Positions 15,411 through 23,395 of a DNA stretch of 47,593 nt are shown in pieces. The translations under genes were made by a program, and so were the position numbers. The stretch covers positions 1-47,593 of the IMG/VR virus record IMGVR_UViG_3300032217_001043. One strand, written 5' to 3'. The notes beneath the pieces are model-generated. The model was not told the origin of the DNA, did not search any database, and was given only the letters and a program-made list of their open reading frames with translations. Position 1 is the stretch's first letter. The number at the start of each line of letters is the position of its first letter. The stretch is from a virus.

Positions 15411-17366
15411 ATGCCTCCAAATTTACAATCAAATCCATTTGACTCACCATTAAGTGCAATTGTACTTACAAGTTCTACAAATTCACGGTATGCGTTTAAT
15501 ATTTTAAATAGAAATAGTCAGTGCCAGTTTCAACGTTTGGAATTAGAAGAAAGTGCATTTGAAATATTTCCTGTTGGCGCTATAGTTGTGCGTGATACAC
15601 AAGATATAACCACATTTATTCAAAACAATAATATTGATTATGCTTTAATGTATATGACTGATGGTAAGATGATAAGACTTTCTATTACTAGCACAACTTA
15701 TGTAAATAATGCAGCTTCGGAAACTGAAGAAAACTTTGTATCTATAAATGTTACAAATAGTTTTTATAAATTATCTCAAAAAACTTCAGCATCGGATTTA
15801 TTAACATCCAATGGAAAACTTGAAGATAGAGTTGATTCTTTACAAAATATTTTAACTTATTTTGATCAAAATGTTTTTAATAAATTGCAATATACAACTG
15901 CAAATGGATCATATAAAGGTGAAAGTACTACAGTAAGTCCTAGTAACTTTTTTTGTTTAAAAATGTTAAGTCCGGGAAACAATAATCTAACATATGCAGC
16001 CACAGATAATGCTTTTCAATATTTAAATTATATTTCTAGTTTAGCTGTTGGTCCAGAAACATCAAACGGAACACGAGAACCAAGATATTTGTTTTGGTCG
16101 GAGTTTGGTGACTATATTAATTTTAAATATTTCTATGAAAATAAAGGTGATGATACTCTAACACTTAACAAATATAAAAATTTTAATTATAGGTACAGTG
16201 TTTATGATTCAGACGTTCCAGCACAAATATCGACCAATGGTAATGTCTATAAGAAAATCTATAATTTAAGAACAGATCCGACAAACCAATGGGTATCTAA
16301 AAACTATTTCTATGTTAGAAAAACACCAAAATTTTTAGATAGTGTGCCATCATATTTTACCACCGATAAACAAAAACAAGATTATACAACAAAAGCTCTG
16401 ACATATCATTTTCAAGATGATGGAGAAAAATACAATATTGAAGTAGTATCATCTAGTGGTGCTATAAATGGTGTTACTTCTGGTGCTGATGAAATGATTT
16501 ATGAGAAGGACTGGGGATGGGTTTCAGATCATAACACAACAAATGATAATGCTCCACCCACATATGGATCTGGAGAATTTGGTTTTGCAAAATCTTATTC
16601 TCAAATAAATTATATGGGAAATTGTGGTTATTTTTCACATTCAGATAATATCGATATGTGGAAAAATCTATTTGATGCTACGGAAATACATCCAAATTAT
16701 CCAAACCCAGTTAATGCGCCAACAGCAGTAAATAATTTTTTATATAATGTAATTCAAACAAACTTGACAAACTTGTATAAAGGAAATACTTATGTTCCTG
16801 CAAATTTGGAAATAAGACGAAAGATAGAAAGAGAAAACTTTGTATTGTATTCTTTATGCTGTATGGGTGATGGTGAAGAATCATTCTTTGCTAATTTGAT
16901 TCGATATGCACCAGACCCATATACTTCTATACCACTTATTGGTGGTGATGGTCTTAAGTGGCGTTACAAATGGGAAGGATTAAAATTTACCAATGGTGCT
17001 GGTAGTACTTATTGGACAGTAATGGAATTGTGGGAATCTGATCCAACAAATATGGCAACTGGCACAGGTCCAAATGATTCGTGGGCAATAAATTTAAATG
17101 AAAGAACTGCTGGGTTGGGAGATCCAGCATATTATCCACCTGGATGGGTCAGTACTGGTCTTGGTTCGGGATTCAAATATCGACCTATTGGATGCTATAC
17201 TTCAATTCCAAATACGGCTGGTGATACAATTGCACATATTGTAAAGATGTATAAAACTAGCGCAGAAAGACTTGCTGTTGATGGTGGTATAGCTGTACCA
17301 CCCGAATTAAAAGGAAAAATATTGTATTATTTTAGTACTGAAAACGTAGTGGATGGGAGCTGCTAA
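15411..17366 (+). CDS. Putative baseplate hub protein, N-terminal gp27-like part, 651 aa
   Basis: The first ~120 residues (AIVLTSSTNSRYAFN...CQFQRLELEESAF...GAIVVRDTQDI...IRLSITS) resemble the opening domain of T4 hub protein gp27 and other tail hub proteins, where beta strands alternate with Asp-rich turns. The middle is rich in Tyr/Asn/Phe (FWSEFGDYINFKYFYENKGD) and has no catalytic motif I can see. The next gene carries a typical hub C-terminal domain, so the pair may form one split hub. It is longer than gp27 (391 aa). The hub role is inference. Confidence 0.45.
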   Translation: MPPNLQSNPFDSPLSAIVLTSSTNSRYAFNILNRNSQCQFQRLELEESAFEIFPVGAIVVRDTQDITTFIQNNNIDYALMYMTDGKMIRLSITSTTYVNNAASETEENFVSINVTNSFYKLSQKTSASDLLTSNGKLEDRVDSLQNILTYFDQNVFNKLQYTTANGSYKGESTTVSPSNFFCLKMLSPGNNNLTYAATDNAFQYLNYISSLAVGPETSNGTREPRYLFWSEFGDYINFKYFYENKGDDTLTLNKYKNFNYRYSVYDSDVPAQISTNGNVYKKIYNLRTDPTNQWVSKNYFYVRKTPKFLDSVPSYFTTDKQKQDYTTKALTYHFQDDGEKYNIEVVSSSGAINGVTSGADEMIYEKDWGWVSDHNTTNDNAPPTYGSGEFGFAKSYSQINYMGNCGYFSHSDNIDMWKNLFDATEIHPNYPNPVNAPTAVNNFLYNVIQTNLTNLYKGNTYVPANLEIRRKIERENFVLYSLCCMGDGEESFFANLIRYAPDPYTSIPLIGGDGLKWRYKWEGLKFTNGAGSTYWTVMELWESDPTNMATGTGPNDSWAINLNERTAGLGDPAYYPPGWVSTGLGSGFKYRPIGCYTSIPNTAGDTIAHIVKMYKTSAERLAVDGGIAVPPELKGKILYYFSTENVVDGSC

Positions 17367-18229
17367 TGCCAAAACGCGGAAAAACTGTAACTCTCGGTGC
17401 AAATGTTTTAAATGTACCAATTGCAAATTTTGGTGCCAGAGGCGAATATATATGTGCAAATGCACAATTAGTACAAGGTGTTACGTCAAGTCCAAACTCC
17501 TTGGAAGAATGTTTTTCTAAATTCCCTGGTGTATTAGCTATTGCTACTGCTGTGGGTGTAACGGGATCTGCATCGCTTTGGTCATTTCCCGGTGTCACTT
17601 ATGGTACAGAAGGTCTTACATATCCATTAGACATATACCTTGGCACAGCTTCAAATGAATGCAAAGAAATAAGTAAAAACAATAGATTAGGAAAAGACTT
17701 TTTTGGTTGTCTTTGGGGAGTACCTGAAGCTCCATATAACTGTAGTTGCCCTGATCTTGGACCTAAGTTTGAAGCATATTTAAAACTTAGATTAAATGTT
17801 GCTACTTTTTGGAATACTCCAAAAGCCACTCCCGTTAAAAGAAAAGAGTTTTTGGATGCTTTAAAATATGCTAGAAAACAAACAATTAATATTGCTGGTG
17901 ACTATTCAATAAAAGTTGGCAACTTTGTAGAAATTTTAGCAAACAATATAAGTGGTTATCCATATTTTTCAGGTGTATCAGTAATAAATGGTATTTATTG
18001 GGTGCTTGGTGTAAAACATGTTTTTACTAATTCTGGTACACATGAAACCATTTTAACTCTATCTGATATATTACCATCAACTTCTGCTCCAATAAATTCT
18101 AGCAATGGTTCTCAAAATAATCAAAACACAGTACCGCCTTGGAATATAAATTTAGATATCCCAAATAATCCTGGTAACTTCAATGACCCATTCTTTCCAA
18201 CAAATATTGGTGACCAGATCTGGTCATAA
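17366..18229 (+). CDS. Putative baseplate hub C-terminal domain protein, 287 aa
   Basis: Residues ~165-245 read ARKQTINIAGDYSIKVGNFVEIL ... INGIYWVLGVKHVFTNSGTHETILTLSDI. This is the last domain of gp27/gpD-type hubs (G-x-x-x-hydrophobic-G-x-x-V-x-I, G-x-Y-x-V-x-x-V-x-H, x-T-x-L-x-L). The N-terminal half has five cysteines, including NCSCPD and a CLWGVPEAPYNC segment. The C-terminus is Asn/Pro-rich and disordered. Its ATG overlaps the stop of the 651-aa gene (TAATG), which supports a single split-hub unit. It is followed by a late promoter. Confidence 0.5.
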   Translation: MPKRGKTVTLGANVLNVPIANFGARGEYICANAQLVQGVTSSPNSLEECFSKFPGVLAIATAVGVTGSASLWSFPGVTYGTEGLTYPLDIYLGTASNECKEISKNNRLGKDFFGCLWGVPEAPYNCSCPDLGPKFEAYLKLRLNVATFWNTPKATPVKRKEFLDALKYARKQTINIAGDYSIKVGNFVEILANNISGYPYFSGVSVINGIYWVLGVKHVFTNSGTHETILTLSDILPSTSAPINSSNGSQNNQNTVPPWNINLDIPNNPGNFNDPFFPTNIGDQIWS

Positions 18230-18231
18230 TG

Positions 18232-18239
18232 TATAAATA
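18232..18239 (+). promoter_or_regulatory. T4-type late promoter of gp25, TATAAATA
   Basis: An exact TATAAATA is followed by a seven-base gap (AATTAGA) and then ATG 18247, with no Shine-Dalgarno. It is a leaderless candidate. Confidence 0.7.
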
Positions 18240-18246
18240 AATTAGA

Positions 18247-18630
18247 ATGAGAACCAAAGATTTTTCAATATTATTAGAAAAAGTATCAACTACAAATTCC
18301 AAAAAAGATTTGGCATTTGTAAGTGGTACTAATTCTATAGTTCAACAGATTGAAAATGTATTAAAAACAAATAAAGGTGAAAATGTTTCAAACATGAGTT
18401 TTGGAGCAAATATAAGAGACTACACCTATGACGTTGCCGTCAATAGACAAATTATTACCAGTACTTTGCAGTCAGTAATAAAATCCTCAATAAGAAAAAT
18501 ATTTGATGTATCAGTTACTGTGAATTATTATTCAGATACAGTAATAATTTTTGATATTCAATTTTCTACAGAAATCTCTTTGACTAGTCAAAATAAATCA
18601 TCCTGCCAGATAGAAATACCATTATCATGA
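18247..18630 (+). CDS. gp25: gp25-like baseplate wedge protein, 127 aa
   Basis: The protein is of the GPW/gp25 family by size and motif: DLAFVSGTNSIVQQIENVLKTNKGENVSNMSFGANIRDY matches the conserved IxxxLxTxxGExxxxPxFG core, where a Glu (here in KGENV) is conserved. It nucleates sheath polymerisation in the baseplate. It overlaps gp6 by four bases (ATGA), giving the gp25-gp6-next order also seen in P2-type phages. Confidence 0.85.
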   Translation: MRTKDFSILLEKVSTTNSKKDLAFVSGTNSIVQQIENVLKTNKGENVSNMSFGANIRDYTYDVAVNRQIITSTLQSVIKSSIRKIFDVSVTVNYYSDTVIIFDIQFSTEISLTSQNKSSCQIEIPLS

Positions 18631-19703
18631 CATACAATTTAAAAACTTTAAATGTAGCCTCTTTGGATTTTGAAGATATTAAAAATTCATTGATTTCTTT
18701 TTTAGAAATACAGCCCGGTTTGACCGATATTGATTTTAGAAACCAAGCTAGCACTGCCAATCTTTTAATTAATATTCTATCAACGGCCACGGCATATAAT
18801 GGTGTATATTCACAGTTTGGATTTACCGAATCATTTTTATCAACAGCAACGTTATTAGAATCTGTAATATCAATTGCTTCAAATCATTCAATTGTTGTTC
18901 CACTTGTAAAATCTGCAGTTGTGAAGGTTTCTACTCGTGCATATCTTGAAGATTATCAATCCTATGCAGCTACAGCAACAGATGGAAGTAATTTAAATTT
19001 CTTTGTTATAAATGGAACGCCGCTTGGGGGTTTGACAAATGCACAGGAAATATATCTATATTCTGGCTCAAATGTGCAAACATTTAGCAATTATGACTTT
19101 ACAAGTCAGTCAATACTTTTACCATATAACATCGACCCCGATACGATATCTTTTTATGTTTTGCCAGATTCTGCAAATAAAAATTCAAAAGTAAAATGGA
19201 CACGAGTCAGTAAAGGTAATATGACTACCAATGCAGACAATAATTATTTTACTGTTACAAATGCTGCAAATGGTTATCTTGTTACTAATAATTTTGCAAA
19301 TGCTAACACAGTTCCTACTTCAAAAGCTGTTTTAGTTCGTGCACTTACTGCAAACGGAACAAGTGGCAATAATGCAGTATTAGCTGACCCAAATAATAAT
19401 TTTGATCTTATTGGCACTCCCAGTGGTGGTTACAATACCATATCGCTTGACACTGCAAAAGCAAAACTATTATTTGAATTAAACTATGACCGTTGTGTAA
19501 CTCTCAAAGATTTTACTAATGCTATAGTTGGTTCTGGTATTTTTGGAACATCTGATCCAGATATGGTATATGTACGAAATGGTGACATTCCAGGATCTGT
19601 CAATGTTTATGTTACTGACCTTTCTACTGGAAGCCAAGCAGCTTTAATGGAATACCTAGAAGCCAAAGTCATAGCTGGAATTCAGGTGGTATACGGACTA
19701 TGA
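18627..19703 (+). CDS. gp6: gp6-like baseplate wedge protein, short form, 358 aa
   Basis: The N-terminal pattern IKNSLISFLEIQPGLTDIDFRNQASTANLLINILSTATAYNGVYSQFGFTESFLSTA is that of T4 gp6 (IKxxLxxxLxxxxxxxDYDFxGSxxxVLxDLLAYNTxYxxxFxNxxxxESFxxTAxLR). This is the wedge protein of the iris-like baseplate ring. At 358 aa it is about half of T4 gp6 (660 aa), closer to the J-like core of simple myophages. The start overlaps gp25 and the stop overlaps the next gene (ATGA), so the three are coupled. Confidence 0.8.
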   Translation: MTYNLKTLNVASLDFEDIKNSLISFLEIQPGLTDIDFRNQASTANLLINILSTATAYNGVYSQFGFTESFLSTATLLESVISIASNHSIVVPLVKSAVVKVSTRAYLEDYQSYAATATDGSNLNFFVINGTPLGGLTNAQEIYLYSGSNVQTFSNYDFTSQSILLPYNIDPDTISFYVLPDSANKNSKVKWTRVSKGNMTTNADNNYFTVTNAANGYLVTNNFANANTVPTSKAVLVRALTANGTSGNNAVLADPNNNFDLIGTPSGGYNTISLDTAKAKLLFELNYDRCVTLKDFTNAIVGSGIFGTSDPDMVYVRNGDIPGSVNVYVTDLSTGSQAALMEYLEAKVIAGIQVVYGL

Positions 19704-20323
19704 TTCCTCTGTTCTTTAACAGATTACCAGTAAGTATTGCTCAAAAAGTTGAGTTGCTTTTTCAAAAAGCATTGCAGCAATATGGGTCTGAACTTTACAA
19801 TGTTGGAAAAGACAAATTTATTGGAGATAATCTAACAGTTCAATCATTATTTCCAGAATGGATAATTCAGGAGTATCAAAGCAATACCTCTAATGTGACA
19901 ATTGTTCCTATTGTCAAACAATATCTTCGTTGGCTGTACAGCATGAAATATGGATATGGTGCATATATTCCATGGGAAGTATTGAGAAGTCCAGTATTCA
20001 TGCCAACCGAATTGCTACAGGGATTGGCTGAATTATATTTTCCCGGAGAAGATTTTTCATCTGATGAATTGGCAGACATTCTTCCAAATATTCCAAAATT
20101 TTCAATACAAGTGGATTATCAATACTTTGGAAAAAAAGGAACCCCTGATGGCATTCATTATGTGTTGACAACTCTAATGGATTATAGTTATACAACTACT
20201 AAAGTTATTAGTTTTAGCAATACAGTAATAAAAATTATTGCAAATGTTTCAGATAACCATAAAGCTTTCTTAGAAAGAAGTGTTATACCAGCCGGAATGG
20301 TGATTATATATGAGGCTCCATAA
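19700..20323 (+). CDS. Baseplate wedge protein in the gp7/gpI position, 207 aa
   Basis: It sits directly after gp25 and gp6, where P2-type phages encode gpI and T4-type phages encode gp7. Visible sequence: an N-terminal helical part (SIAQKVELLFQKALQQYGSELYNV), an aromatic central part (QYLRWLYSMKYGYGAYIPWEVL), and a beta C-terminus (RSVIPAGMVIIYEAP) like the final domain of gpI/gp7-type wedge proteins. Sequence alone does not prove the family. It is coupled to gp6 upstream and the Cys-rich gene downstream. Confidence 0.5.
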   Translation: MIPLFFNRLPVSIAQKVELLFQKALQQYGSELYNVGKDKFIGDNLTVQSLFPEWIIQEYQSNTSNVTIVPIVKQYLRWLYSMKYGYGAYIPWEVLRSPVFMPTELLQGLAELYFPGEDFSSDELADILPNIPKFSIQVDYQYFGKKGTPDGIHYVLTTLMDYSYTTTKVISFSNTVIKIIANVSDNHKAFLERSVIPAGMVIIYEAP

Positions 20324-20769
20324 TGTTAAAAAAGATTGTTTCGTTTGCCATGGCGATTGCTTCGCGTGGATTTAATAACTATAAAACTGATCTGCCAACA
20401 AAACAACTAAGATACATTTCTTGTTATGGAAATGGTACTATACCACCTTGTAAATTCTTAAAGAAAAGCAAAGATTCCAATCATTATTATTGTGGAAAAT
20501 GTGGATGCGGTGACCATAAACATACATGGCTAATAAGAAATCCGGGCGAATATTGTAAACTAGATTATCCTAAAATAGATTGTCCATTAAAAATGCCAGG
20601 ATTTAGTAATTATGATCCAAGTTTTTATGATAAAGAAGATGGAAATAGAAAACATTCTATTGAAAATTTGGATCCATCATCCGTTCAATTGATACAGTTA
20701 ACAGTAAATAATAGTGAAGAGAATCAGCGTTTATTTGAAAAACTGAATAACATTATGAAAAATACATAA
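20323..20769 (+). CDS. Conserved Cys-rich, probably zinc-binding protein, 148 aa
   Basis: HYYCGKCGCGDHKHTWL with a Cys upstream (SCYGNGTIPPCKFLK) and downstream (YCKLDYPKIDCPLKMPGF) suggests a zinc-ribbon-like site. This layout (RGxNNxKxxxPTKxLR, CGGCGCGD, KLDYPKxxCPLKMPGF) occurs in a conserved protein of unknown function in T4-like marine phages. It lies between the baseplate wedge and neck genes; the ATG overlaps the previous stop. The gp13 late promoter overlaps its last codons. Role unknown. Confidence 0.55.
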   Translation: MLKKIVSFAMAIASRGFNNYKTDLPTKQLRYISCYGNGTIPPCKFLKKSKDSNHYYCGKCGCGDHKHTWLIRNPGEYCKLDYPKIDCPLKMPGFSNYDPSFYDKEDGNRKHSIENLDPSSVQLIQLTVNNSEENQRLFEKLNNIMKNT

Positions 20770-20772
20770 ATA
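20765..20772 (+). promoter_or_regulatory. T4-type late promoter of gp13, CATAAATA
   Basis: CATAAATA overlaps the upstream stop codon and is followed by TTTTC and then ATG 20778. The five-base gap and lack of a Shine-Dalgarno make it a leaderless candidate. Confidence 0.65.
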
Positions 20773-20777
20773 TTTTC

Positions 20778-21605
20778 ATGGCCATTACAACCCGTCAAAA
20801 TTTTATAGACTATTGCTATAGATCCCTTGGTGCTCCTGTTATTCAGGTAAACATAGACCCCACTCAAGCTGAAGATCGTCTTGACGAAGCACTGGAATAT
20901 ATGTATGAAAGGCACTTTGATTTTAATCAACGTGCTTTGTTTGCATATAGAATAACAGAAGCAGATAGGGCTAACAGATATTTTGATACAACTCAATTTG
21001 GACCAGCTCTTGGTGCACAGATCAAAACAGATGAAGATGGTAATACTGGTTATTGGCCACTAGCAACAGATATTCGTACCATTACAAAAGTATATGCACC
21101 AAGCGATATTGTTGGTGATTATATGTTTGATTTACGGTATCAAATGACATTATTTGATTTCTTCGGATTGTATTTTAATCAATCTGGTGCCCCACAAGGA
21201 CCAATGGCTGCATACATGGAAGGTATGAGTTATATCAAACTAGTTAATGATGTATTCAACTACCCAACATCATTTACATACACAAGAACAACCGATAGAC
21301 TTTTCTTGGATACTGAACACAGTAAACTTCCCGCCGGAGCATATTTGATGGTGGAAGCCTATGTTCAAATTGATACCAGCCAATATAATAAAGTTTGGAA
21401 TGATAGAGTTTTCAAAAGATATTATACTGCACTATTGAAAAAACAATGGGCTCAAAATTTGTTAAAGTTTGCAGGAGTTCCTTTGCCCGGTGGAGCACAG
21501 TTAAATGCGCCGGCAATGATGACAGAAGCCATGACGGAACTTAATGCCATAGAACAACAGCTCGTAAAGACACAAGAACTGCCCCCAGATCCACTAATAG
21601 GTTAA
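20778..21605 (+). CDS. gp13: gp13-like neck protein, 275 aa
   Basis: RQNFIDYCYRSLGAPVIQVNIDPTQAEDRLDEALEYMYERHFDF aligns by eye with T4 gp13 ([41 protein letters not shown]). The C-terminal half has DRLFLDTEHSKLPAGAYLMVEAYVQID and the helix RYYTALLKKQWAQNLLKFAG. gp13 forms the head-tail connector with gp14. It heads the canonical 13-14-15-16-17 run and is shorter than T4 gp13 (309 aa). Its likely leaderless start is discussed with the promoter. Confidence 0.85.
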   Translation: MAITTRQNFIDYCYRSLGAPVIQVNIDPTQAEDRLDEALEYMYERHFDFNQRALFAYRITEADRANRYFDTTQFGPALGAQIKTDEDGNTGYWPLATDIRTITKVYAPSDIVGDYMFDLRYQMTLFDFFGLYFNQSGAPQGPMAAYMEGMSYIKLVNDVFNYPTSFTYTRTTDRLFLDTEHSKLPAGAYLMVEAYVQIDTSQYNKVWNDRVFKRYYTALLKKQWAQNLLKFAGVPLPGGAQLNAPAMMTEAMTELNAIEQQLVKTQELPPDPLIG

Positions 21606-21606
21606 A

Positions 21607-22272
21607 ATGGCAACAAATCCATACATATCAAATTATAGTAATAAAGGTGAGCAAGATCTTACCGAAGGTATTACTATAGAAGTAATACAGGCAATGGGAC
21701 AGGATTGCATGTATGTTCCAAGAGAATATTTTTCAATAGATAAAATTTTTGGTGAAGATCCAGGTTCATCGTTTACCGAATCTTATACACTAGAAATGTA
21801 TTTGATGAACTATAAAGGATTTGATGGAACTGATGTAATAACTCAATTTGGTATTGAGATCAAAGACAAAGTTACTTTACTTTTTGCAAGAAAAAGATTT
21901 GCCCAAGAAGTAACTGCAAATCAACCATCTGTAACTAGACCAAGAGAAGGTGATTTAATTTATTTTCCTCTTTCAAAGTCTTTATTTGAAATAAACTTTG
22001 TAGAACATGAAAACCCATTATACCCATTTGGAAAGCTTTATTCTTATATGATAACTGCAGAATTGTTTACCTATAGTTATGAGAAGGTTGAAACAAATAA
22101 TCAAACAATTGATTCTATTATTTCTCAAACTCGTGGACTATCTGGTTCTCAAATCATACCACTCAATATAAATATCGGTACAACTGCTGGTGTAAATGAT
22201 ATTCTACAGACAGAAGCCAATGGATATACGTTTGATCCTCAGAATCCTTTTGCAGTAGAAGAAAGTTCTTAA
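21607..22272 (+). CDS. gp14: gp14-like neck protein, 221 aa
   Basis: It contains EQDLTEGITIEVIQAMGQDCMYVPREY...IFGEDPGSSFTESYTLEMYL and REGDLIYFPLSKSLFEINFVEHENPLYPFGKLYSYMITAELF, the typical gp14 pattern (L.E..IE.I...G.D.YYLPR..., EGDLIYFP). gp14 closes the portal with gp13 after packaging. It starts one base after the gp13 stop and is followed eight bases later by gp15. Confidence 0.87.
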   Translation: MATNPYISNYSNKGEQDLTEGITIEVIQAMGQDCMYVPREYFSIDKIFGEDPGSSFTESYTLEMYLMNYKGFDGTDVITQFGIEIKDKVTLLFARKRFAQEVTANQPSVTRPREGDLIYFPLSKSLFEINFVEHENPLYPFGKLYSYMITAELFTYSYEKVETNNQTIDSIISQTRGLSGSQIIPLNINIGTTAGVNDILQTEANGYTFDPQNPFAVEESS

Positions 22273-22280
22273 GGTAATAA

Positions 22281-22958
22281 ATGTTTGGATATTTTTACAA
22301 CCAAAGTCTTAGAAAAATAGTGATAGGATTTGGCACCCTATTCAACAATATATCTGTTGACCATGCTAATCCTGATGGTGGTAGCGATCTTAACATTCGT
22401 GTACCGATTACCTATGCGTCTCAAGAAAAATTTATAAGAAGGTTTTTAGAACCATCATCAATCAATGATGGTTTAAGAATTGAAAACCAGCTTCCGCGTA
22501 TGAGTTATATCATGACTAACATACAAGCGGATCCAAGCCGAAGACGCAATGTAAATACACCTTCACTTTCACGTTCAACAGCAAATTGTGCAGAAAATCC
22601 ATTGGTTATAACTGAAGAAGTTCCAGTTAATTTAGGGTTTACATTATTCATTTATACAAGACATATTGATGATACGTTGCAAATTGTTGAACAAATAATG
22701 CCGTATTTTAATCCACAGCACGTGATAACAATGGATTTAAATCCTGCAAAACCGGGTATTAATATACCCATAACGATGGTTTCCAATAGCATAAGTGAAA
22801 GGTATGATGGCGATCTTTCTACTCGCCGTATTAATATTTCTTCATTTACTTTTGTAGCAAAGACTTATATATTTGGAAAAGTGCAAAATGGAACGGTTAT
22901 CAATTCAGTTTCTGTTTCTGGCCTAACAGCTGGAATTGCATTTGGATTTGACTCATGA
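22281..22958 (+). CDS. gp15: gp15-like tail terminator, 225 aa
   Basis: MFGYFYNQSLRK...LFNNISV...IRVPITYASQEKFIRRFLEPSSIND...LPRMSYIMTNI and LFIYTRHIDDTLQIVEQIMPYFNPQHVITM follow T4 gp15 almost motif by motif (MFGYFYN, RVPITYASKEHF, TILPR, LSIFTRYEDDMFQIVEQILPYFQP). gp15 forms the ring that ends tube and sheath and docks to the neck. It overlaps gp16 by four bases. Confidence 0.93.
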   Translation: MFGYFYNQSLRKIVIGFGTLFNNISVDHANPDGGSDLNIRVPITYASQEKFIRRFLEPSSINDGLRIENQLPRMSYIMTNIQADPSRRRNVNTPSLSRSTANCAENPLVITEEVPVNLGFTLFIYTRHIDDTLQIVEQIMPYFNPQHVITMDLNPAKPGINIPITMVSNSISERYDGDLSTRRINISSFTFVAKTYIFGKVQNGTVINSVSVSGLTAGIAFGFDS

Positions 22959-23395
22959 ATAAACAATTAGCTAAATTTTTTAATGTTCCAGATCAACCAG
23001 ACTCTAAAACAAAAGAAATTTTGGGCGGTACGTACGATGCAAATAATTTTCAAAAAGATTATACACTTGTACAATCAAATCTAAAAGATTTGATTGGTAG
23101 CGGAAATATTGCTTTGGAGGCTGCATTGAAAGTTGCTACCGAATCAGACGCACCCAGAGCATTTGAAGTTGTTGCTATTTTGTTAAAAACAATGGCTGAC
23201 TTAAACAACAATGTATTGGATGTTCATAAAAAAGCCAAAGAAACAACAAATACAAAAACAGAAATAAAACAAACAAATAATTCGGTATTTGTTGGTTCGA
23301 CAAAAGATTTGCAGAACCTGTTAAATAAAGATAGAAGTACAGAAAAAAATGTGATTGATATAGAGGCAATAAAGAATGAGTCTCAACAAGAATAA
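22955..23395 (+). CDS. gp16: gp16-like small terminase subunit, 146 aa
   Basis: The helical centre DYTLVQSNLKDLIGSGNIALEAALKVATESDAPRAFEVVAILLKTMADLNNNVLDVHKKAK fits T4 gp16 ([58 protein letters not shown]). VFVGSTKDLQNLL matches the C-terminal VFMGSPTELMD. It regulates the gp17 motor. The start overlaps gp15 (ATGA) and the end overlaps gp17 by 20 bases. Confidence 0.88.
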   Translation: MNKQLAKFFNVPDQPDSKTKEILGGTYDANNFQKDYTLVQSNLKDLIGSGNIALEAALKVATESDAPRAFEVVAILLKTMADLNNNVLDVHKKAKETTNTKTEIKQTNNSVFVGSTKDLQNLLNKDRSTEKNVIDIEAIKNESQQE

